Assembly: GCF_003265705.1 (NCBI RefSeq)
Contig: NW_020312817.1
Span: 29,463,324-29,527,323 of the forward strand
Direction of reading: 5' to 3'
DNA length: 64,000 bases
DNA from: Callorhinus ursinus
Lineage: Eukaryota; Chordata; Mammalia; Carnivora; Otariidae
The position numbers and the translations under genes were made by a program. A model generated the notes under the pieces. It was not told the origin of the DNA and made no database searches. It saw nothing but the letters and a program-made list of their open reading frames with translations. This document shows, one piece after another, positions 25,232 to 38,300 of this stretch (positions are counted from its first letter, which is position 1; the number at the start of each line of letters is the position of its first letter).

Positions 25232-25431
25232 GGGGTGCCTGGGTGGCTCAGTCAGTTAAGCATCTGACTCTTGATTTCAGCTCAAGTCAAGATCTCAGGG
25301 TCATGAGATCGGGCCAGAGGTCGGGCTCTGTGCTCAGCATGGAGTCTTGCTTGAGAGTCTCTTTCCCTCCCTCTCTGTCCCTCCCCCTGCTCATGCTCTC
25401 TATCTCTCTCTCTAAATAAATAAAACCTTAA
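25232..25431 (+). mobile_element. Can-SINE, plus strand
   Basis: Starts 'ggggtgcctgggtggctcag', which contains an A-box-like pol III motif, and ends in a CT-rich stretch and an A-rich tail. The 17-bp duplication aaaaatggttatgttta flanks it (25215-25231, 25432-25448). Confidence 0.96.
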
Positions 25432-25448
25432 AAAAATGGTTATGTTTA

Positions 25449-26603
25449 TTTGGACTTATGATGAAACTATTTGAAATATGTTTTAACTTTTTAGTTCATT
25501 TAAATTTCAGTATTAAACAGTTGCAATCTAGGGAATATGATGGGGCTCCTTCAACTATAGCAGTTTATAAAAAGTGAATTGAATTGACTTGTAAAACAAG
25601 TCCCTATCTGGATAGATACAACTTCAGATTAATTCTAGGGACTGTATTTGGATTTCAAATGTTATTCTGTCATCTTTCAGGAAAGAGAAGGTTTTCCTTT
25701 CTGTCAAGGCAGAATGAAAAGTGTGCTTATAAAATGTAGAAAATATAGTCAAGTTGCTTTAAGTGACTTGTTGTCTTGTTTTAAATCCTATTAAATATGC
25801 ATATTCTTTTATGTTGCATTTTATAGTGAAATAAGAGTCAGAGGAATGGCAAAATTAATTTACCCTTCAAAAGACTAGAAGCCCCAACTAAGTCCATCCT
25901 TTTAAGTTTTCTAGAATTCTAGATATGTAAAAGAATTATTTGTAGCTTCATGAAGAAAGACTGCTACCATAGGAAATACTTTGGTCTATCTAAACCTGTG
26001 CTGTCCATCCTGCATGATATTTTATTCCAAGGTAAAGATATGGGTGAGTTACAAACTTCCTTCAGTTAAGTGAAAGGATTAATAAGCCAGGCATAAATAA
26101 ATTAGATTTAAAAAACATTTTATAAGTTAGATATGAAAAGTACAGAGGGAACACAATTTTACTTGGGTGGTTATTCATTTTTAGAGAGTATTCCATAGGA
26201 ATTTTTAAATTAAATTAGCATACAGTAATCTTCATAAAGGCACTGACTTCGATTAACTCTTTTTATAACTGATTTGGAAAACATAAGCATTCTTCTTAGT
26301 TATGTTTGGCTATCTGTGGTTTATGCCTGGCACAGGTAACTAAATGACCAAATGAATGCGAGCAATGGATGTCAGTTGCAGTGAATGCAGCCTTACTTTT
26401 ACTAAGATATCTAAACCCCTCAAAATAGGCATATGGTGATAAAAACTCACACACAGAATTAAGTTTTAAATGGGTTCTGTATTGTAGATTTCTACTCTGG
26501 ACTAGAGGAAGCAAGGTCTGACTTAGCAAATGTGAACTAATAAAGGAGCAGAAATAAATGATAATGCAAACCGTCTAGAGAACAGGACTCTTGTCCCTTG
26601 GAG

Positions 26604-26605
<2 letters not shown>
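25449..26605. other. Intergenic, nothing recognised
   Basis: AT-rich. The minus frame at 26296-26529 has no recognisable features. Confidence 0.5.

Positions 26606-26653
<48 letters not shown>
26606..26653 (+). repeat. (GT)n microsatellite
   Basis: About 24 uninterrupted GT units. Confidence 0.98.
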
Positions 26654-26656
<3 letters not shown>

Positions 26657-26824
26657 ACAAAAAGGAAAAGGTCCTAAACTTAAGATTTAATCAAGGGTCA
26701 TTAGATTGAATTTGAGCAGAATTTAGGTTGTATTTACAAAATAGGTTAATATGACAATTAGATAATTAGATTCTAAAATCCTTAGGAATTCAGGGGAAGG
26801 TGGTATATTGAACAAAACTTGGGT

Positions 26825-27320
26825 TACAATATTTTGCAGCTCCTTTTACCAAGAGAAGAAGTCTATTTTTCCAATCCTTTAATGTGGTCTTGGTCCTGTG
26901 ACTTTCTTGGCCAATAGGATATTAGTAAATGTAAAGCCAGCAAAAGGCTGAAAATTGCTTGACATTGGGTTTTCTTTCCCTCCCCTACTTCTTAGAAACT
27001 TGAGACCATCGTAGATGGAAGGCTAGCCTAGGTGAGGTGGAGAGATACATATAGTAAAAGCAAGCTGCCCCAACTAAGACCCACTAGAACAACAAACCTG
27101 CCAACTGCCAGATGTGTGAAGAAGGCCATCCTAGACTATCTAGCTCTAGCTGAGCTACCAACTGATTACAAGCTGGCCTAGACCAGAAATAATGCCAGAC
27201 CAAAAGTAAGGCATGGTTGACCAACAGAACAGAATCATAAGCAAAGAGGATGATGGTTGTTTCATGCCATTAAGTTTGGAGTGGTTTCTTATGCAGAAAA
27301 AGAGAAAATTGTGGTAATTT
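26825..27320 (+). mobile_element. MLT1-type (ERVL-MaLR) LTR relic
   Basis: 'ttcttggccaataggatatt', 'aagaaggccatcctagacta', 'gcctagaccagaaataatgc' and 'catgccattaagtttggagt' occur in the order seen in MLT1-like LTRs. Heavily diverged, and no internal retroviral sequence is attached. Confidence 0.55.
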
Positions 27321-27351
27321 ACCAAAAATATTATCTAATGTAGGAAATAGT

Positions 27352-27896
27352 TGGGGTTCAGTGCCGGCGGCCAAGAAACAATTCTTGAGATGTCTTCGGT
27401 GCAAAAAGGTGGTGTTATTAAAGCATGCGGACAGGACCCATGGGCAGAAAGAGCTGCACTGGGGTCATGAGGAGTGGCCCATTATATACTTTCAGGTTGG
27501 GAGGGGGTTAGGGATAGCGTAGTCTCTAAGGAATTTTGGAAGCAAGGTTTCCAGGACCATGACAGGGCTAGCTATTGTTAGGAAAAGGTCAATTATTAGT
27601 CTAGTAAAACCCTAGTCATGAATCCTTCAGATGTACATTGGTGGGTTGTATGTTTGGGGGTGATTGCTAACATATATTTTTAGAGAGGCAGAGATAAAGG
27701 AAGTTTCCAAAGTAGTTTTTATGTGTTAGACTTACAGGATCCTGGGGTGTTGGGCTAAGATTGCCTCTTGCCTTTCAAAGTATTAACATCGAGGCAGCTG
27801 AGTTCCCAGAGGAAGGTCACTCTACCTGTTCCAAGGATTTGTCAATGGGTTGTAAGGAAGTAAGGAAATTTAATTCTTTTGCCTTTGTTTCCCACA
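27352..27896 (-). mobile_element. Solo LTR, class I ERV-like, minus strand
   Basis: Read on the minus strand it begins TGTGGGAAACA and ends in ACCCCA. It has a TATA-like motif (27481-27488 on plus), the block tctgcccatgggtcctgt (complement at 27431-27448) and, where a polyadenylation signal is expected, AATAAC instead of AATAAA (complement at 27414-27419). Its R/U5 part matches the LTR at 31443-31996. No gag, pol or env lies beside it, so it is treated as a solo LTR. No clear 4-6-bp TSD was found. Confidence 0.7.
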
Positions 27897-29063
27897 TCAT
27901 CTATAAACAATGGATTATATTAGCATCATAAAAGAAAAATGAAATTTGATCTCTTCTTAAGGTTAAATCTTGGATCTACTTTAGAAAATCCTATTGCTTC
28001 AGAGGAGGTTTGTGAGGAAAGGATCATGAACACATGATATGGCACACCTCCACTAGAAAGTGACAAGTACTTTCCATCTTACATATTAATTCAGATAAAT
28101 TGGAAGTGGAAACTAGGATTGCTGGTCTAAGAAGGGTTTAATAATCAACACAAAGGAATACCATTATTGATTAGTACTGTCAGTCAAGAAACATTCTGTT
28201 AATTCAGGAAGGAAGGGTTACTGAAGCATCAGAGGTTGGTGTAGAAAAGAGTCTAAGGGGTGGTCTTCCTGCTTTGTTAGTGCACTGGTTCTTCATCCTA
28301 ACAACCACAGTACAGGTTTATAGCAGATGTTTTGCAAATCCCCCCTTGCTATCCTAAGTTAAATTCAGAGGAGATATAATCTCCCCACATGTATAATTAA
28401 AAAGCTTTAAGTAAAATATTTTAACTTAAATACAAACAGGAAATAAAAGAAAGTAATTTAGAATAAAAATCAGTTAGATATTTTATCATTGGCCAATGTT
28501 CCAGTAACATAATATAGAAAGTATTGTTGCATCTAAAAAATATAAACTGATCTATACATGCTGTATTGCTAAGCTTCATGACACAGAGTATGGTCATCTC
28601 TTGATTTACATACTAGTTCCATTTCCAGCAAATTCAGTGCTTATTAAAACCCATCAAACAACACTTTTCATTTATATATAAAACAGCTAAATTCTAAGCT
28701 CAAAAAATTACAGATTTTTCTTTCACCTATATAAATGTTCATCAAGTTATTTGAATGTAGGATATTTGAGACATATCAGTATTCAGTGTCTATTATTATG
28801 TCTCTGCAAATATTGTTCATTGCTGAACATCTTGCAGAATACTTTTTGTTCTGTGGTTAATTTTTTAACCTAGAAGTAATTATAGTTTCATTTTATTTGT
28901 TTACTTATTTTATCATTTGATTATTTTTCATATCCTAATCAATTTTCCAGCCTCCTCTAACAGTTCCATGAAAGCCCATTGAAAATTTATCAATTCTATA
29001 TTTCTTCTTTTTCCTAGAGATAATCCCTTTAGGTGCCATCTCTGGTTCCTGGATACAATTCCA

Positions 29064-29065
<2 letters not shown>
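27897..29065. other. Intergenic, nothing recognised
   Basis: AT-rich, no named repeats. Confidence 0.5.

Positions 29066-29107
<42 letters not shown>
29066..29107 (+). repeat. (GT)n microsatellite
   Basis: About 21 GT units. Open frames through it (Thr-His on the minus strand) are artefacts. Confidence 0.98.
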
Positions 29108-29108
<1 letters not shown>

Positions 29109-29147
29109 CTTCTCCACACTAACAAGCAATTCTTGGATACCAATAGG

Positions 29148-30000
29148 GTGTTCAAGAATTCACCTCAACTCAATTTTGATTCTAACTACCCGAAGATAGC
29201 ATCAGATTCCACAGGTAGAGGGCTCAGTCCCACAAGACACTCCCTTCTTCTACTTCAAACACTAGTAGCAAGTCCAGGTTGTCACCTGAGCTTCTGATCA
29301 ACTGGCTATAAATCAGAGGTTCCCATGACCCTATCTTTGCGTTTGACTAATTTGTTAGATAGGCTTATGGAACTCAGGAAACCCATTTACTCACTAGAAA
29401 GGATATGAATTAACAGCCAAAGGAAGAGATATATATAGGGCAAGTTCCCAAACAAAGGAGCTTCTGGTCTACTGGAGCTTGGGACCTGGCACTCTGACAT
29501 GCAGAAGTATTCTGATTCCCTAACCTGGAAGGTCTCAAATCCTATCCCTTTGGGGTTTTTACAGAGGTTTCATTATATAGGCATGATTGATGAACTCATT
29601 GGCCATTGTTGATTAACTCAACTGCCAGCCCCTCTTACTGGCCTAGAAATCAGGGGGTAGGAATGAAAATGCCAACCCTCTATTCATGATTGATTCAAGA
29701 TTGATATCCCAAGCAACCTGCTCCCACCTTTCAATGCATTCCAAAAGTCACCTCAATAGCATAAACCCAACTGTGTTGGAAGGGGCTTATAATGAATAAC
29801 AAGACACCATTTTTACTTGGATGGCTCTTAACCATTCTCAGGAACTGATGACAAGGAACCAAATATTATAACAAAAGATGCTCCCATTGCTCTTATCACT
29901 CAGAAAATTCTAAGAGTTTGGGGAGCTGTGAGCCAGGAACTATGGGTGAAGACCAAATATATCTGAGAAATATATTTTGGTCATCTGAATAACCAGACAC
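29148..30000 (+). mobile_element. Probable old ERV LTR, family not settled
   Basis: 'ggaactcaggaaacccattt', 'atgaattaacagccaaagga', 'cattatataggcatgattga' and 'gtgagccaggaactatgggt' give a long LTR-like layout. No open reading frame is present. Confidence 0.5.
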
Positions 30001-30036
30001 ATATATTCTTATATATATATAAAATACTGGCCCCAA

Positions 30037-30476
30037 ACAGTGTCACTTAGACCAAGTCACCAAACTGGGGCTTCATACTTACCTAAGTTAAATGTGCTTT
30101 CAACCTCTCCCCAGAAATGTTAGTCTTAACTGGTCAGTGGGAAATGGGAAATTTTTCTGCTAAGTACCAGTGAGATAATCTGTCACCTGCACCCTCTTTA
30201 TCCCCCAAGGAATATGAAGTAATCTTCATGAAAAGACCCCCCCGCCCTGCCTCCTAAGGGAAGGTAACCTTGCCTGAAACATTCCTTTCTTTTCTTTTGC
30301 TGATAATGCCTTGCCCCACACTCCTTCCTATAAAAACCTTCCATTTTGTACAACTCCTCAGAGCAATTCTCTGCTTGCTAGACGGTATACTAACTCGTTC
30401 ATGAATCCCTTAATAAAGCCAATTAGATTTTCAAATTTATTACACTTTATTCCTATTGTTTAACAATGTGTTTCTT
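30037..30476 (+). mobile_element. Probable ERV LTR with TATA and poly(A) signals
   Basis: An LTR-like 3' half is visible: TATAAAA at 30329-30335, then 'ctcctcagagcaattctctg', 'gttcatgaatcccttaataa' and an AATAAA signal at 30412-30417. The 5' boundary (TGTCACTTAG) is a guess. It abuts the LTR-like block ending near 30000. No internal genes are seen. Confidence 0.55.
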
Positions 30477-30689
30477 ATAAGGCACAATATCACACCCTCC
30501 AACTCTGCTTCTCCCATTTGGATTGATTACTCTCTTAGTTTTCAGCACAGGTATCACTATGGTCTTTCCCTTTCCTATCATTGGGGAGATTTCTTCACCC
30601 CTCCTCTGGGTTGATTTCCCAATTTTTTGTTTCTTCCTGATTTACTGCCTCATTTTACAGAGATCTTACACTACCTCCCTGAAAAATAA

Positions 30690-31250
30690 TGAAAAGGGGT
30701 AAAATTTTAGAGACTAAGTCTTGAATCTTGGTTGAAATTTGTATTCGCTCAGAATTTTGACATTGCTTCCAATTCTGCTATGGAGAATCCACTGACATTT
30801 TTATTTCATATACTTTTATATGTGATTTAAAAAAAAACACACACACATCAATGTGCTTCTTTTCTCTGGAAGCTTTTAGGAGTTTCTCTATACCCCTGGT
30901 GTTCTAAAAATTTCCTGTTATGTGCCTTAATGTGGATGTTTGTTTTCATTCATTTTGCTGGACTTTAGGTGGACATTCGATTTTTTCTAGAGAAGCATGT
31001 ATGTCAGCATTGATAAATTTGCTTAAATATTTCTTAGATAATTTCCTCTCTTGCTTTTCCCCATTTCTCTGTCCTTCTTTCATGAATCCTGTATTTTCTA
31101 TTATAACTCTCAGCACATTAGCTTTGTTTTTTGGACATCTATGCATGCATTATCTCCATCTCCCTTGTATTCCTTTCTGTTTTTGTTTTCTGCTATCCAT
31201 GGTTCAGGTTTTCTCCAAATATCTGATGATTTTTGTTCATGCACATTTAA
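30690..31250 (-). repeat. Possible ancient L1-derived fragment
   Basis: 'attcgctcagaattttgaca', 'ctggaagcttttaggagttt' and 'tatgtgccttaatgtggatg' resemble the complement of old mammalian L1 untranslated sequence. The plus frames here (30920-31282) are chance Phe/Leu-rich translations. Confidence 0.4.
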
Positions 31251-31442
31251 GAGTAAGGCACTACAAAATGCCTGAAACATGAGCCTATGTAATCCATGGA
31301 GCTTCATTCTAGTGACAGGGGTGTACTAGCAAGACTTTCCATCCCAACACATCCACACAGAAATATCTGTGGATCCTGTCTCTGACACATTCAGTTTATC
31401 AGTGATGATGGAACAGAAGGCAAGCTGAGGACAAAGCAGAAG

Positions 31443-31996
31443 CTGACACCCCACAACCCCCCCATGGGATATATGTGACATTCCTCAGGCAGTCCTGGCT
31501 GCCCTAAAGGAAAAACAAATAGTTAACTTGTAGAGACCGCAAACCTGCAAGACCTGAGTCTCCCTCAGTTTACTTACAAAAGCCTTAGCAATAGCTTCCA
31601 GAAGGGAATGTAAATACAATTAAATGTCTTTATAACCTGGAGCCCATCCACAGATGCTTAAAGTGGGCAGAGCGTAATGTTCCTCCAGGAAGTTCCCAAC
31701 TATCTTAATGTTAATGCCTTACTAAAGGGGTAAACAAACCTTAACTTGACAATGGCAAGGCCTCAGGTATCTTGTAGGTCCTCTTTAACGTATGAAAGTT
31801 CTTTTGAAACCTTCCTTTTTCCTTACCTCTCCCAACCCCATAGTATATAATCTGCCACCCCTCACAACCCCGGGGCAGCAGCTCTTTCTGCCCATGGGTC
31901 CTGTACCCCTGCTTTAATAAACCACCATTTTGCACCAAAGACATCTCAGAATTCTTTCTTAGTCATAGGCTCCAGACTCCACCCCACTGAACCTCA
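31443..31996 (+). mobile_element. Solo LTR, class I ERV-like, plus strand
   Basis: It carries TATATAA (31844-31850), the shared block tctgcccatgggtcctgt (31887-31904) and an intact AATAAA (31916-31921), then a U5 ending 'cactgaacctca'. The R/U5 part is clearly related to the LTR at 27352-27896, while the U3 parts do not visibly align, so they are different subfamilies or recombinants. The 5' boundary is uncertain. No adjacent retroviral genes. Confidence 0.65.
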
Positions 31997-32806
31997 CCTA
32001 TATTCCAAAACCCCACCGTCAGAAGAGACCCAGCAATCTCTTCTTTAGAGATGGATAGCAGTGTTACAGACACAAGTCTCTGCTGTTGCTCAGGAGCCAG
32101 GCTGCGGAATAGACTGGAAACTCATTCTTCAGCATAAAAATGTTTATAATGATATCTCTTTCCCATCTCTTTGGCCATGGGGTCTTAGAATCAGAAATCT
32201 CTTTGATTCAATTTTTCCTGGGAAAAGACTTCTCATCTCCTGCAAAAGTGTAGAGGATGGATATTCATCTGATTACACAAGTTGGAGGTAGAGACCTGGG
32301 GTTCTAACTGCTCCATACCATATGTGTACTTAAAAATGAGTCCTTTCTGTTTTTAGCCCTCTCCTTTTCATGATGCATGCTGCCTTGATTTCTGAGCAAT
32401 TTCAGGATTCTTCCGTGCAAACAGACTTCTTCTAAATATGATACTTTCTACTGCAGCCTCATAGATTTTGTGCTTCTTCTCTGCTACATCATTTACCATC
32501 CTTACATTCCATTTTTATCTTCCCATATTCTGGTCCAGAGACACATATGTCCTCTATTTCATCAAATAAGCAGCTTTATGGGAACTATTTAGATATACAG
32601 TAGTTTGTTTCCAAAGATACCCTCTTTCAGGTTTGAATGATTCTGGACACAAAGAGATGAGCATAGAAACTGGAGATATGACCATCTGCAGCCATATATA
32701 TGCTTTAAAAGGGGTTAAAATCATACGAGAATAAACTGAGGATTTATACTTATAATGAGATAATAGTCAAATATTCATTTTTTCCGTACACGAATAGCAC
32801 TTGAAA
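31997..32806. other. Intergenic, nothing recognised
   Basis: No named repeat; short frame at 32061-32291 only. Confidence 0.5.
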
Positions 32807-32820
32807 AAATAAATGAACAG

Positions 32821-34371
32821 GACTCAGAGCAAGATGGTAGAGGAGTAGGAGACCTAAATTTCATCTGGTCTCAGGAATTTAGCTGGATAGGGATCAAACC
32901 ATTCTGAACACCTACCAATTCAACAGGAGATTGAAGAAAAGAATAGCAGCACTCTCTGAACAGAAAAATTACCACTTTCTGGAAGGTAAGACGTGTGGAG
33001 AAGTGAATCTAAGGCGATATTCGGGAAGACAGATGTCGGGGGGAGGGGGCATCTGTCAGCCGCTACTGGCAAGTGATACAGCAGTAGAGCACAAAATCAA
33101 AAATTTTAGAAGTCGGCTCTGCTGAGGGACGTCGCTCCAGTGGCTCAGCGCTGGGTGGAACCCTCACTGGGACAGTGTGGCCTCAGGACCCTCAGGGTCA
33201 CAGAAACACCAGGGGTCCCTGAGTGTGGCAGAGCTCCCAGGTATCGGAGCAGGGAAGCCCACTACAGAGACAGAGCCGAGGAGTGGGCTCTCAGCTCCAG
33301 GTTGCCATAAACTGTGATCTGTGGCACAGTAGGGCTACTGCTCTTCCAGCAGAGATCCAATAAGCGGCAGATCTGGGGAGACTCCCCTTCCACCCAGGGA
33401 GGAGTGGCGCAGGAGTGCACCGCAGGAATCTGCTGGGTTTGAAGACTCCACACAGGGTCGTGTGCCAGAGATAGAAATGCTCGGTCACAGGCTGGGTGAG
33501 CATGCAGTGTGGCCGGAGACCAGGGAGATGGGAGTGATTGATTCTTTTCTCTAGGGGCTCACTGAGGAGTGGGGCACCAAGCACTTGGCTCCCTTGAGGC
33601 GGAGATTGGCAGGACGCCATTTTCGCTCTTGTCCTCCAAAGCTGTACCCAAAGCTTGCAGGGAACAAAAGCTCCCGAGAACAAACCCAAGCAGATTACTT
33701 AACCCGACCCCAGCAAGGGCAGGGCAAGTTGGCCTCCGGCAAAGACATTTGGGAACCATGGCAACAGGCCCCTCCCCCAGAACATCAGTAAGAACAGTCA
33801 GCCAAGAGCAAGTTTACTGACCAATGAGAATGGCAGAACTCCAGAGCTAGGGGAATACTTTACATAGAATTCATGGCTTTTTTACTATGATTCTTTAGTC
33901 TTTCAAAGTTAATTTTTTTTAACTTTCCTTTTTCTTCTTTTTTTTGAATTTTTCTTTTTCCCTTTTTCAACCAACATCTTATCAATCCTTTTTAAAAAAA
34001 TCTTTTTTATTTTCATTTTTAGAGGCATATTCTATACTATCATACTAGTTAACCTTATTTTTGTTACTATATATATGAATATATGTTGTTCTCTCTTTAA
34101 AATTCTGAGATACAGTTTCTTCTAACAGACCAAAATATGCCCAGAATCTAGTGTGTGGCACTGATCTATGAACGAGCCTGATCATATCTGATCATATTCT
34201 GTTCTTGTTTGTTTGTCTTTATCTTTTTCTTTTCTTTTTCTTTTCCCTTTCTTTCCCTTTCTTTTCCCCCGGATTCAGGTCTCTTCTGATCTGTTTAGTG
34301 TATATTTTTCTGGGGACGTTGTTACCTGTTAGCATTTTGTTCTCCCATTCATCTATTCTCCTCTGGACAAA
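32821..34371 (+). promoter_or_regulatory. L1 5'UTR / internal promoter (copy B)
   Basis: GC-richer first kilobase, then a pyrimidine-rich part before ORF1. The YY1-like element near the start reads CAAGATGGTAG (32830-32840), while copy F has CAAGATGGCGG; the CG has decayed to TA. Only one unit of the roughly 250-bp segment duplicated in copy F is present (33966 to about 34212). Promoter activity is inferred from L1 biology. Confidence 0.8.
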
Positions 34372-35265
34372 ATGACAAGACAGAAAAAATCACCTCAACA
34401 AAAAGAACAAGAGGCAGTACCGACTGCCAGGGACCTAATCAATATGGACATTAGTAAGATGTTGGAACTAGAGTTCAGAATGATGATTATAAAGATACTA
34501 GCTAGCCTGAAAAAAGCATGGAAGATATTAGAGAAACCCTTTCTGGAGAAATAAAAGAACTAAAATCTAACCAAGTTGAAATCAAAAAGGCTATTAATGT
34601 GGTGCAATAAAAAATGGAGGCTCTAACTGCTAGGATAAATGAGACAGAAGAGAGAATTAGTGATATAGAAGACCACATGATGGAAAATAAAAAAGCTGAG
34701 AAAAAGAGAAATAAACAACACCTGGATCACAAGGGCAGAATTTGAGAGGTAAGCGATACCATAAGTCGAAACAATATTAGAATAATTGGATTCCCAGAAG
34801 AAGAAGAAAGAGAGAGGAGGGCAGAAGGTATATTGGAGCAAATTATAACAGAGAACTTCCTTAATTTGGGGAAGGAAACAGGCATCAAAATCCAGGAAGC
34901 ACAGAGAACCCCCTCAAAACAAGAAAAATAGGTCAACACCCCAACATCAAATAGTAAAACTTACGAGCCTCAGAGAAAAAGAGAAAATCCTGAAAGCAGC
35001 TCAGCAGAACAGATATGTAACTTAAAATGGTAGAAACATGAGATTGACAACAGACCTATCCACAATGACCTGGCAGGGCAGAAAGGACTGGCATGATGTA
35101 TTCAGAGCACTAAACGAGAAAAATATGCAGCCAAGAATACTATAACTAGCTAGGCTGTTACTGAAAATAGCAGGAGAGATACAAAGCTTCTAGGACAAAC
35201 AAAAACTAAAGGAATTTGCAAACACGAAACCAGCCCTACAAGAAATATTGAAAGGGGTCATCTAA
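34372..35265 (+). pseudogene. L1 ORF1 (copy B), broken
   Basis: ORF1p is the trimeric RNA-binding chaperone of the L1 particle. ATG at 34372 opens the N-terminal region (MTRQKKSPQQ). At the A-run near 34512 the frame slips, so the annotated frame stops at 34552-34554 while the coiled-coil frame (SGEIKELKSNQVEIKKA) continues one position over and then meets TAA just before ATG 34614. After it come the remaining coiled coil, an RRM-like part (IRIIGFPEEEER) and the C-terminal domain (ILKAAQQNRY, RLTTDLSTMTWQ), with further stops, to the terminal TAA at 35263-35265. The A-run slip and the TAA before the inner ATG are shared with copy F. Confidence 0.9.
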
Positions 35266-35346
35266 GCAAAGAGAGAGCCTAAAAGTAACATGGACCAGAA
35301 AGGAACACAGACAATATACAGTGACAGTCACCTTATAGGCAATACA

Positions 35347-38300
35347 ATGGCACTAAATTCATTCCTTTCAATAGTTACCCTGAATGTAAATGGGCTAAAT
35401 GCCCCAATCAAAAGACACAGGCTATCAGATTGGATTAAAAACAAGACCCATCAATATGCTGTCTGCAAGAGACTCATTTTAGACCCCAAGAAGCCCCCAC
35501 ATTGAAAGTGAGGGGGTGGAAAACCATTTACCATGCTAATGGACACCAAAAGAAAGCTGGGGTGGCAATCCTTATATCAGACAAATTAGATTTTAAACCA
35601 AAGACTGTAATAAGAGATGAGGAAGGACACTATATCCTACTTAAAGGGTCTATCCAACAAGAAGATCTAACAATTGTAAATATCTATGCCCCTAATATGG
35701 AAGCAGCCAATTATATAAGCCAATTAATAACAAAAGCAAAGAAACACATTGACAACAATACAATAATAATAGGGGACTTTAACACCCCCTTCACTGAAAT
35801 GGACAGATCATCTAAGCAAAAGCTCAACAAGGGAATAAAGACTTTAAATGACACACTGGACCAATGGACTTCACAGACATATTCAGAACATTCTATCCCA
35901 AAGCAACAGAATACACATTCTTCTCTAGTGCCCATGGAACATTCTCCAGAATTGATCACATCCTAGGTCACAAATCAGGTCTCAACCGGTACCAAAAGAT
36001 TGGGATCATTCCCTGCATATTTTCAGACCACAATGCTTTGAAACTAGAACTCAATCAAAAGAGGAAAGTTGGAAAGAACTCAAATACATGGAGGCTAAAG
36101 AGCATCCTACTGAAGAATGAATGGGTCAACCAGGAAATTAAAGAAGAATTTAAAAAATTCATGGAAACCAATGAAAATGAAAACACAACTGTTCAAAATC
36201 TTTGGGATGCAGCAAAGGCAGTCTTAAGAGGAAAGTCTATAGCATAACAAGCCTTTCTCAAGAAACAAGAAAGGTCTCAAATACACAACCTAACCCTACA
36301 CCTAAAGGAGCTAGAGAAAAAACAGCAAATAAAGCCTAAACCCAGCAGGAGAAGAGAAATAGTAAAGACCAGAGCAGAAATCCATGAAATGAAACCAAAA
36401 GAACAGTAGAACAGATCAACAAAACTAGGAGCTGGTTCTTGAAAGAATTGACAAGATTAATAAACCCCTGGATGTTCTTATCAAAAAGAAAAGAGAAATG
36501 ACCCAATTAAATAAAATCGTGAATGAAAGAGGAGAGATCACAACCAACACCACGAAATACAAACAATTATAAGAACATATTACGAGCAACAATATGTCTG
36601 TGAATTAGATAAGCCCGAAGAAATGGATGCATTCCTAGAGATGTATAAACTACCAAAACTGATCCAGAAAGAAATAGAAAACCTGAACAGACCTATAACC
36701 ACCAAGGGAATTGAGGCAGTAATCCAAAATCTCCCAACAAACAAAAGCCCAGGGCCAGATGGCTTCCCAGGGGAATTCCACCAAACATTTAAAGAAGAAT
36801 TAATACCTATCATTCTGAAACTGTTCCAAAAAATTGAAATGGAAGGAAAACGTCCAAACTCGTTTTATGAGGCCACCATTACCTTGATCCCAAAATCAAA
36901 GACCCCATCAAAAAGGAGAATTACAGACCAATATCCTTGATGAACATGGATACAAAAATTCTCAACAAAATACTAGCCAATAGGATCCAACAGTACATTA
37001 AAAGGATTATTCACCATGACCAAGTGGGCTGCAAGACTGGTTCAACATCCGCAAATCAATGTGATACAATACATTAATAAAAGAAAGAACAAGAACCATA
37101 TGATCCTCTCAATAGATGCAGAAAAAGCATTTGACAAAGTACAGCATCCTTTCTTGATCAAAACTCTTCAGAGTGTAGGGATAGAGGGTACATACCTCAA
37201 TAACATAAAAGCCATCTACAAAAAACCCACAGCTAATATCATTATCAATGGGGAAAAACTGAGAGCTTTCACCCCAAGGTCAGGAACATGCAGGGATGTC
37301 CACTATCATCTCTGCTATTCAACATAGTATTTGAAGTCCTAGCTACAGCAATCAGACAACAAAAAGAAATAAAAGGCATCCAAATCAGCATAGAAGAAGT
37401 CAAACTCTCACTTTTTGCAGATGATATGATACTTTATGTGGAAAACCCAAAAGACTCCACCCCAAAATGCTAGAACTCATACAGGAATTCAGTAAAGTAG
37501 CAGGATATAAAATCAATGCACAGAAATCAGTGGCATTCCTATACACCAACAAGACAGAAGAAAGAGAAATTAAGGAGTCAATGTCATTTACAACTGCACC
37601 CAAAACCATAAGATACCTAGAAATAAATCTAACCAAAGAAGAAAAGGATCTGTACTCAGAAAACTATAAAATACTCATGAAAGAAATTGAGGAAGACACA
37701 AAGAAATGGAAAAACGTTCCATGCTCAAGGATTGGAAGAACAAATATTATAAAGATGTCAATGCTACCTAGAGCAATCTACAAATTTAATGCAATCCCTA
37801 ACAAAGACCATCAACTTTTTTCAAAGAAATGGAACAAATAATCCTAAAATTTGTATGGAACCAGAAAAGACCCCGAATAGCCAGAGGAATGTTGAAAAAG
37901 AAAAGCAAAACTGGTGGCATCACAATTCCGGACTTCAAGCTCTACTACAAAGTTGTAACTATTCAGACAGTATGGTCCTGGCACAAAAACAGACACACAG
38001 ATCAATGGAACAGAATAGAGAGCCCAGAAATGGACCCTCAACTCCATGGTCAACTAATCTTTGACAAAGCAGTAAAGAATGTCCAATGGAAAAAAGACAG
38101 TCTCTTCAACAAATGATGTTGGGAAAATTGGATAGCCACATGCAGAAGAATGAAACTGGACCATTTCCTTACACCACACACACAAAAATAGACTCCAAAT
38201 GGTTGAAAGGCCTCAATGTGAGACAGGAGTCCATCAAAATCCTAAAGGAGAACACAGGCAGCAACCTCTTCAACCTCAGCTACAGCAACTTCTTCCTAGA

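Noticed and set aside
28928..29155. Thr-His and Val-Cys repeat proteins
   Set aside because: Translations of the (GT)n microsatellite.
30920..31282. 120-residue Phe/Leu-rich plus frame
   Set aside because: Pyrimidine-rich sequence resembling an old L1 complement; no coding features.
33291..33820. Pro/Arg-rich frames on both strands
   Set aside because: Lie in the GC-rich L1 5'UTR of copy B, and the same frames recur in copy F (61428-62003); a property of the promoter, not genes.
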